Positions 40,046 through 47,006 of a stretch of 47,006 nucleotides of DNA are shown piece by piece. Origin of the DNA: Candidatus Edwardsiibacteriota bacterium (GTDB lineage Bacteria; Edwardsbacteria; AC1; EtOH8); assembly GCA_020053305.1 (NCBI GenBank), contig JAGVNJ010000062.1:1-47006 (forward strand), in the 5' to 3' direction. Every line of letters begins with the position of its first letter. Within the stretch, counting starts at the first letter, position 1. The translations under genes were made by a program, and so were the position numbers. A model generated the notes under the pieces. It was not told the origin of the DNA. It did no database searches and saw nothing but the letters and a program-made list of their open reading frames with translations.

Positions 40046-41362
40046 ATGCCAAAAAGCCTGCAAACACTGCGTTTGACGTTCAAAGATACCCATCTTACAC
40101 ACTTCGGCGGGATGGTGCTTCTTCAGCGTTTTTGCAACAAGCTTGGACTCCGTCGGCATCTGCAAAGGTCTTTTCGAACGAAGGAACGGAATACCATATA
40201 CAGCAGTTCCGACTTGATTATGTCTCTGCTATACTCGGTTATGATCGGTTTGCGCCGGATCAACAAGACGGAAATCCTTCAATACAACGGGGCTTTTCTC
40301 TCTTTGCTGGGGTTGCGACGTTTTCCAGACCAATCCACTCTCCGTCGCTTTCTCAAAAAGCTTAGAACAAAAGATATACGCCAACTCGTCTCTTTGCATG
40401 ATCGTCTTCGGCTTGCGTTGTTTCCTTTGCCTAAGCCAAGAACATCGTTGGTTTTTGACTTGGACTCCGTGGTGATAACAATCTATGGCAAGGCACAGTT
40501 CGCCCGCGTAGGATATAATCCCAAGAAGCACGGCAGACGATCATATCATCCCCTTTTATGCTTCGAAGCTCATCTTCAGGAGTTTTGGCATGGCTCGCTC
40601 CGCCCTGGTAATGCGGCATCCAGTACCGGTGTATTGTCATTTATCAAGCTCTGCCTGGATAAGGCGCCTAATACCATCGCACGATCAAGAATTCGGTTTA
40701 GAGCTGATGCCGGTTTCTTTGGCCGCAGATTAGTTGAGTACCTTGATGTACTGGGTTGCGGTTACGCAATCGTAGCTAAGGGTTATCGCACAATCAAAGC
40801 TAAAGCCAAGGCTTGCAGATTCATTAAACTGACAAACGGCTGGGAAGTCAGCGAATTCAAGTATCAGCCGCTGCACTGGGAAAAGCCGCATCGGTTTATC
40901 GTGGTACGACGCCCGATTCCAGAGGATCCCGTGGAATCTCAGCAGTTGACGTTATTCAAAGATCGAAAGTATGCCTATCATGTCATCGTCACGAACCTGA
41001 AAGCTCATCCCTGGAGGGTCTGGCAATTTTATGCCAAGCGAGCTACTATAGAAAAGAACATCAGGGAGCTTCTCTACGATTATCCACTATCTAAGATACC
41101 AACAGAAGACTGGCTGGCCAATGTGGCTTTTTTCCATATACTCCTCCTTGCCTTCGACATCATGCATTGGTTTAAAAGACTCTGTCTTCCCGATGAATAT
41201 CTCTACACCACGCTGGATACGCTACGCACCGACTTTCTGGTGTTGCCAGCCAAGCTGACAAAGGTTGGCGGCCGTAATACTTTAGCTCTACCACAGGACT
41301 ACCACTATCGTGAGCAGTTCGAGGCTGCGCTTAAGAAAATCGATAAGCTTCGAGTACCATAA
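40046..41362 (+). CDS. IS1380-family DDE transposase
   Basis: A 438-residue transposase. The family hallmark ARVGYNPKKHGRRSYHPLL follows the first catalytic Asp (FDLDSVVIT). The second Asp is in RFRADAGFFG, and the Glu is in RATIEKNIRELLYDYPLSKI. The frame is complete with no internal stops, so the enzyme could be active. The hairpin at 39974-40014 precedes it. Its insertion split the trypsin-like protease gene on the opposite strand. Base composition is intermediate between the protease and the core genes. Confidence 0.93.
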   Translation: MPKSLQTLRLTFKDTHLTHFGGMVLLQRFCNKLGLRRHLQRSFRTKERNTIYSSSDLIMSLLYSVMIGLRRINKTEILQYNGAFLSLLGLRRFPDQSTLRRFLKKLRTKDIRQLVSLHDRLRLALFPLPKPRTSLVFDLDSVVITIYGKAQFARVGYNPKKHGRRSYHPLLCFEAHLQEFWHGSLRPGNAASSTGVLSFIKLCLDKAPNTIARSRIRFRADAGFFGRRLVEYLDVLGCGYAIVAKGYRTIKAKAKACRFIKLTNGWEVSEFKYQPLHWEKPHRFIVVRRPIPEDPVESQQLTLFKDRKYAYHVIVTNLKAHPWRVWQFYAKRATIEKNIRELLYDYPLSKIPTEDWLANVAFFHILLLAFDIMHWFKRLCLPDEYLYTTLDTLRTDFLVLPAKLTKVGGRNTLALPQDYHYREQFEAALKKIDKLRVP

Positions 41363-42331
41363 TTTTGTGGTTTTGCAAGTAATCGTCAGATTGTCATTCA
41401 GTATTTATGCTGGCTTTGAAGGGGAAATGTTTATTTTCGTGCATAATTGAGGATTATATTTTTCACCATTAACAATAACAGGGAATTTAGCAAACTGCAT
41501 TTGCGACACTATGCCCAGAAAAGATGCTTTACCGCCTGCAATAAAATTACCATATCTATCTGTTCCTGTTGGCACTTTGAAAACAGGGCCGCCACTATTC
41601 CCGGGGAAGATGTTACAATCTATTAATATTTCATTAAATTCTGGATTAGTGGGTGAAGACCAAGAAATAATACCTTGCCTAAGAATAGCTTTATTCCAAT
41701 AATTCGGTCCGACAGCACTTGGATAACCCAACACTTGTATTTGCGCACCATCGTATATTTCTTCTGGTGAAACAAAATTACCAAAAGGCATTACGGTTGC
41801 TTTTTCTCTTCCTGCTTCTTTGGGCGAAATAATTAAAGGTATACATGCAATATCCACACTGTCATTTGGATGTGGAAACCAAATTCTTTTACCCTTTTCT
41901 TTTAATTTTAGTGTAATACCAAAATATTTATCAACTGGTTTATCATCAAACCACGAGAATCTAATTTTCAAGCTTTCAGGTTCCCACGCACTGCTTGGCT
42001 CTAAAAATATATGTTTAGCTGTAACCAAAAAAGGGGTTAAAGTTTTATCCCATGGTGAATAAAACAGAACTCCCGTTCCTACTACAATAAATATTTTTTT
42101 CTTAACCATTTTGCCATCTGGTTGTTCAATATTTGCAGTATCTGCAATACCAATTGATACGGTTGCTTCTCTCCATACATCTAACCAAGTCTCTTTATTT
42201 TCTTGCCCCATAATTATCAGAGGATTAATGAGAATCAGCAAAATAATAAATCTATTTAACATTTGTAAATCTCCTTTTATATTTGCTGTTAACTATTGGA
42301 TTTGCATAACTATTACGGATATTATTTGTCA

Positions 42332-42361
42332 ACTATACACCCCGCCCCGGGTAAAAATCAA
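42332..42361 (-). promoter_or_regulatory. Promoter of the protease gene (duplicated type)
   Basis: TTGATT (42361-42356), an 18-nt GC-rich spacer, and TATAGT (42337-42332). The run AACTATACACCCCGCCCCGG on the plus strand is identical to 43401-43420. The start site should be near 42325, about 63 nt before ATG 42262. Confidence 0.65.
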
Positions 42362-42400
42362 GAAGAAATATCATAAATGGTTTTATAAGGTTGTGTGTTT

Positions 42401-42578
42401 TAGCGATAGGCTAAAAGCCTATCGCTTGGTTTCATTCGCCTACGCTTTTATTGTTGGCAACTTCAAGCGCCGTAGCTACGGCGAAGGCGCTCAAGGCCGC
42501 AATTGCGGCCTCCACGGCAGGCTTCAACGAAGCCTTGTTGAGTAACCAGCGATATCATTGATGGTATCGCTGAATAAA
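42401..42578. repeat. Multi-hairpin element, copy B (inverted)
   Basis: It holds the four hairpins of copy A in opposite orientation (outermost 42402-42426 AGCGATAGGCT...AGCCTATCGCT and 42549-42570 GCGATATCAT...ATGGTATCGC). It also has about 55 extra bases with a GCCGTAGCTACGGC palindrome (on either strand) inside an AAGCGCC...GGCGCT stem. It sits between the cupin terminator and the protease promoter. Confidence 0.85.
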
Positions 42579-42583
42579 AATTT

Positions 42584-42612
42584 AAGCCCGAATGGCCTTC
42601 CGTTCGGGTTTT
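42584..42612 (-). terminator. Terminator of the cupin pair
   Basis: AAGCCCGAATGG, loop CCTT, CCGTTCGGGTTT. A T-run (AAATTTTTATT) follows on the minus strand. The same hairpin with one base difference per arm is at 43452-43479. Confidence 0.8.
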
Positions 42613-42621
42613 AATAACACA

Positions 42622-42996
42622 TTACACCTCAAGCCTCACAAAGCTTTTCTTGGTGATCTCCGACTTCACCTTCCCGGTGTGCTCTATCCCGGCCGGCTCG
42701 AACAGCATCAGCTTGACCAAGCCCTTGGGCACCACCTGGTGCTCGGTGCCCCGCTTTACGATGCACATCTCGCCCGCCTTCAATGTGGCGCTGCCGCCCT
42801 GCTCCTGGACCTCCAGCTCCCCGTCCATCACTAAGAACATCTCGTCCTCGTTGTCGTGGGTGTGCCACGGCGCCTTGTCGCCCTGGCACTTCACCACCAC
42901 CATCACCAGCTGCCCGTTCAGCTCGCCTATGATTTTCGGAGAAAAGGTGTCTTGGAACATCCCGAAGCATTTTTCCAAATTTATCGCCTTTGGCAT
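42622..42996 (-). CDS. Cupin-domain protein
   Basis: A 124-residue single-domain cupin. Metal-ligand motif 1 is PWHTHDNEDEMFLVMDGELE (two His and a Glu), followed by the Gly-rich turn GEMCIVKRGTEHQVV with the fourth ligand His. It begins MPKAINLEKCFGMFQDTFSP. Cupins of this size are enzymes or sensors of small molecules; no substrate can be inferred. AAGGA lies a few nt before ATG 42996. It starts 9 bp after the DHCW-type cupin gene, so the pair is co-transcribed from the promoter at 43402-43431. Confidence 0.85.
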   Translation of the reverse strand: MPKAINLEKCFGMFQDTFSPKIIGELNGQLVMVVVKCQGDKAPWHTHDNEDEMFLVMDGELEVQEQGGSATLKAGEMCIVKRGTEHQVVPKGLVKLMLFEPAGIEHTGKVKSEITKKSFVRLEV

Positions 42997-43005
42997 ATGA
43001 TCCTT

Positions 43006-43374
43006 CTATTGCCCGGCATTTGCGGGATCGAGTTTAAGAAAATCCCCGTCGATGATCAGCAGTTTCGCCCCCTTTTCCGTCACCGAACGGTGGGTGCTCA
43101 ATTGGTCCGAGACCACGTAGGTCATCCCCCTGGTCATGGCATGCTTCGTCCCGTCCTTGAGCTCGCTGATAAAATCCCCTTCCAGACAGTGCACTATGTG
43201 CCCCTTTTCGCACCAATGGTCGGCGATATAACCCTTGGAATATTCGACTATCCTCACCCGCAGGCCCTGGAATTGAATGGTCTGCCAATAGGCCACCCCG
43301 GTCTCCCCTTTATATTCCACCTTCGGAACTTTTGTCCAGTCGATGGTTTGAAAGGGAATATTCTGAGTGCTCAT
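43006..43374 (-). CDS. DHCW-type cupin-fold protein
   Basis: A 122-residue protein beginning MSTQNIPFQTIDWTKVP, with the ADHWCEKGHIVHCLEGDFIS segment that characterises DHCW-motif cupin-fold proteins. The later MTYVVSDQLSTHRSVT supplies the second cupin motif. Function of the family is unknown to me. GGAGG lies 4 nt before ATG 43374. It is first in a two-cupin operon with a clear promoter and terminator, each of which has a near-identical copy around the protease cassette. Confidence 0.82.
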   Translation of the reverse strand: MSTQNIPFQTIDWTKVPKVEYKGETGVAYWQTIQFQGLRVRIVEYSKGYIADHWCEKGHIVHCLEGDFISELKDGTKHAMTRGMTYVVSDQLSTHRSVTEKGAKLLIIDGDFLKLDPANAGQ

Positions 43375-43401
43375 AGACCCTCCGTAATGTTACTGCAAAT
43401 A

Positions 43402-43431
43402 ACTATACACCCCGCCCCGGGCAAAAATCAA
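43402..43431 (-). promoter_or_regulatory. Promoter of the cupin pair (duplicated type)
   Basis: TTGATT (43431-43426), an 18-nt spacer containing GCCCGGGGCGGGGTG, and TATAGT (43407-43402). Same boxes and spacer as at 42332-42361 apart from one base. Confidence 0.65.
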
Positions 43432-43451
43432 GGACAATTTACTGATAATAT

Positions 43452-43479
43452 AAGCCCGAACGGCCTTCCGTTCGGGCTT
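43452..43479 (-). terminator. Terminator after the copper ATPase region
   Basis: AAGCCCGAACGG (43452-43463), loop CCTT, CCGTTCGGGCTT (43468-43479): a perfect 12-bp stem. On the minus strand ATATTAT follows. It separates the ATPase gene from the cupin promoter. Confidence 0.8.
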
Positions 43480-43500
43480 GACCTAACTCAACCCCTTTCT

Positions 43501-43525
43501 CCCCTTCTCTTGCCAAGAGAAGGGG
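43501..43525. repeat. CCCCTTCTCTTG palindrome
   Basis: CCCCTTCTCTTG, loop CC, AAGAGAAGGGG. A generic intergenic palindrome, similar in style to the CTCCCC units at 428-478. The 32-bp palindrome-ended repeat follows at 43534-43565. Confidence 0.6.
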
Positions 43526-43575
43526 CCGGTCGGCCCGCCTATCTGGACTACTTGCCAATGGCGGGGGGATGAGTT

Positions 43576-43728
43576 GGATTGCTTCATCCGTCAGGCATAG
43601 ATGTGTTCTCGCAATGACTATGGAGAATAGGTCATCGCGAGTAAGACTCAATATCGCACAAACGAAGCGATCCAGAAAAAACATGGATTGCTTCATCTAA
43701 CAGGCGCAGATGGCTTCTCGCAATGACT
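43576..43728. repeat. Three alternating GGATTGCTTC...CGCAATGAC units
   Basis: Direct (43576-43618), inverted (43631-43673) and direct (43685-43728) copies of a repeat starting GGATTGCTTC and ending TTCTCGCAATGAC. Adjacent opposite copies could pair into a long hairpin. TCTGTGTCTCTGTGGCAAAA follows at 43743-43762. Confidence 0.75.
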
Positions 43729-43771
43729 AGAACCATAAGTCACTCTGTGTCTCTGTGGCAAAAATATCCCC

Positions 43772-46207
<2,436 letters not shown>

Positions 46208-46211
46208 ATTT

Positions 46212-46844
46212 CTAAAAATCTATCTGTCTAATGTTCAAATCGTCCAGATGGTTGGTGTCGTTCAGGCAGGTCAGCACGAACCTTTTCCCGTCCCATTCCA
46301 CGGTGGTCAAACCGCAGGATGACAGTTTGATATTCCAGAACCCCTCCGGCTCCATATTCAGCATCTTCATCAGGATCAGCTTGAGGATCACCCGGTGGGT
46401 GACCACCGCCACGGTGGATTCCAGGGGGTTGTCTGACACCATTCCCATCATCGCTTTGAATGACTGGGCCTGAATATCCTTGATCTTGCTGGCCCCCGGG
46501 ATCCTGGCCTTCCAGGGATTCTTCCGCCACGTTTGATATTGTTTGGGATACTTCTGCTTTACCTCCTGATGAGACATCCCCTCCCACTCCCCGAAGCACA
46601 TGTCCACCAGCCCGGGTCCCACCATCACCGGCAGGCCCTGGAGACGGGCGATGGCCTCGGCGGTGTACATGGCCCGCTTGAGCGAGCTGGAATAGATGGC
46701 ATCTATCCTGCGCGATTTGAGCCTGGCCCCCAGGGCTTCGGCCTGCTTGCGCCCTGTCTTGTCCAACTCTATGTCTTTTGACCCTCTGAATATCTGTTCT
46801 CGGTTCCATTGGGTCTGACCGTGCCTGACCAATATCAGTTCCAC
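46212..46844 (-). CDS. Histidine phosphatase family protein
   Basis: A 210-residue phosphoglycerate mutase-like phosphatase. The catalytic motif LVRHGQTQWNRE lies at the N-terminus; FRGSKDIELDKTGRKQAEAL, SSLKRAMYTAEAIA, FGEWEGMSHQEV and VAVVTHRVILKLIL supply the remaining active-site residues. Members include cofactor-dependent mutases, alpha-ribazole phosphatase and broad-range phosphatases; the substrate is undetermined. Start choice: AAAGGAG lies 6 nt before a GTG at 46844, giving MELILVRHG; the upstream ATG at 46874 lacks a ribosome binding site and falls at the promoter's predicted start site. It precedes copA. Confidence 0.9.
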   Translation of the reverse strand: MELILVRHGQTQWNREQIFRGSKDIELDKTGRKQAEALGARLKSRRIDAIYSSSLKRAMYTAEAIARLQGLPVMVGPGLVDMCFGEWEGMSHQEVKQKYPKQYQTWRKNPWKARIPGASKIKDIQAQSFKAMMGMVSDNPLESTVAVVTHRVILKLILMKMLNMEPEGFWNIKLSSCGLTTVEWDGKRFVLTCLNDTNHLDDLNIRQIDF

Positions 46845-46876
46845 CTGTATCTCCTTTGAAATATGATGCACCATTC

Positions 46877-46904
46877 ATTATACGGGTTATATCTATAAAA
46901 GCAA
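46877..46904 (-). promoter_or_regulatory. Promoter of the phosphatase-copA unit
   Basis: TTGCTT (46904-46899), a 16-nt spacer, and TATAAT (46882-46877). The predicted start site is near 46870, about 26 nt before GTG 46844. Confidence 0.7.
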
Positions 46905-46968
46905 TACTATTGCACCGGCAATTAAATAGGTGAATAATTCTTACCCGTTTTTTAAACGTCCTTGTTGT

Positions 46969-47006
46969 CATGCCCGTGAAACTTGTCCTCGACACAGATC
47001 GGGGAA
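46969..47006. repeat. Decayed GTCATxCCCG repeat at the window edge
   Basis: TTGTCATGCCCGTGAAACTT followed by CGACACAGATCGGGG recalls the GTCATTCCCGC family seen at 39376. It runs into the window end. Confidence 0.4.

Larger units (their letters stand above)
39898..41452. mobile_element. IS1380-family insertion sequence, 1555 bp
   Basis: The left end CCTCAATAATGCG and the reverse complement of the right end, CCTCAATTATGCACG, form imperfect terminal repeats starting with CC, as in other IS1380-like elements. ATTAT is duplicated directly at 39893-39897 and 41453-41457 (5-bp target duplication). It encodes one transposase (40046-41362). A second inverted pair, AAAACCACAA, lies just inside (39913-39922 and 41374-41365). 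The element is complete by these criteria. Confidence 0.9.
39797..42262 (-). pseudogene. Secreted trypsin-like serine protease, split by an IS
   Basis: A signal peptide (MLNRFIILLILINPLIIMG) is followed by an S1-type protease domain with all three catalytic residues: His84 in VTAKH, Asp137 in DSVDIAC and Ser223 in FPGNSGGPVF. The frame is intact from 42262 to 41453, then enters the IS and stops at 41405 after 15 IS-encoded residues. The original 3' end lies at 39892-39797. Removing the IS and one ATTAT copy joins Asn270 to PVKSTSPISMGIVVPAFRVK and EILMESAKYYK with a stop, a 301-residue product. The gene is much more AT-rich than its surroundings. The truncated protein may still fold, since only the last 31 residues are replaced. 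Confidence 0.9.

Noticed and set aside
39922-40365. A 147-codon frame overlapping the transposase start
   Set aside because: It lies inside the IS in another frame of the transposase gene and resembles no protein; the long transposase frame is the real one.
39580-42570. CRISPR array or retron in the hairpin-rich region
   Set aside because: Hairpins are not evenly spaced identical repeats with unique spacers, and no cas or reverse-transcriptase gene is present anywhere in the window.

Overview
The window looks like chromosomal DNA of an uncultured Gram-negative (diderm, lipopolysaccharide-bearing) bacterium with moderately high G+C genes. It carries lptD, lpxD, a Skp/OmpH-type chaperone, bamA and lspA, and beside them an mcsA-mcsB-clpC operon of the kind best known from Firmicutes. 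That mix, a divergent IleRS, and many dispersed intergenic repeats fit a candidate phylum around FCB/TA06/Edwardsbacteria. This placement is an inference from gene content; no rRNA is present to test it. Recognisable sigma70-like promoters (TTGACN, 17 nt, TATAAT) stand before several genes.

Layout. 1-620: the first codons of a minus-strand gene at the edge, repeats, and a strong terminator. 621-5999 (minus): a PpiD/SurA-like foldase, an M18 aminopeptidase, trigger factor and tRNA-Leu, with a 169-bp MITE (2481-2649) and a second inverted-repeat element (4242-4465) in the gaps. 6077-14689 (minus): ileS-dksA-lspA-lptD, with a different nucleotidyltransferase-based, toxin-antitoxin-like pair at each end. 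The upstream pair lies between a 57-codon duplicate of the ileS start and the intact gene. 14735-19695 (minus): a CsgG-like lipoprotein-type protein, then yggS-yggT-divIVA-punA-pfkB. 19778-24515 (plus): PBP1A, a frameshifted GIY-YIG gene, an unknown membrane protein and an MBL-fold hydrolase. 24733-29015 (minus): bamA-skp-lpxD, the outer-membrane biogenesis operon; Skp has an extra CsgG/LpoB-like domain. 29167-36701 (minus): mfd, then mcsA-mcsB-clpC (arginine phosphorylation and Clp proteolysis). 36979-39351 (minus): a GNAT acetyltransferase and a MATE exporter. 39570-42580: an AT-rich accessory cassette. 42622-46844 (minus): two cupins, a copper P-type ATPase and a histidine phosphatase.

The accessory cassette is the most structured part. 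A secreted trypsin-like protease gene with its own promoter and terminator lies between two inverted copies of a multi-hairpin element. It is interrupted by an IS1380-type element with 5-bp target duplications (ATTAT). Removing the IS and one duplication restores a continuous 301-codon frame. The same promoter sequence and the same terminator hairpin occur again beside the neighbouring cupin genes.

The other notable region is ileS. The gene has a roughly 400-bp AT-rich patch inside an otherwise G+C-rich frame. Its first 167 bp are duplicated upstream as a direct repeat bracketing a two-gene cassette. The differences between the two copies are mostly synonymous, which points to recombination with a related ileS rather than simple tandem duplication.
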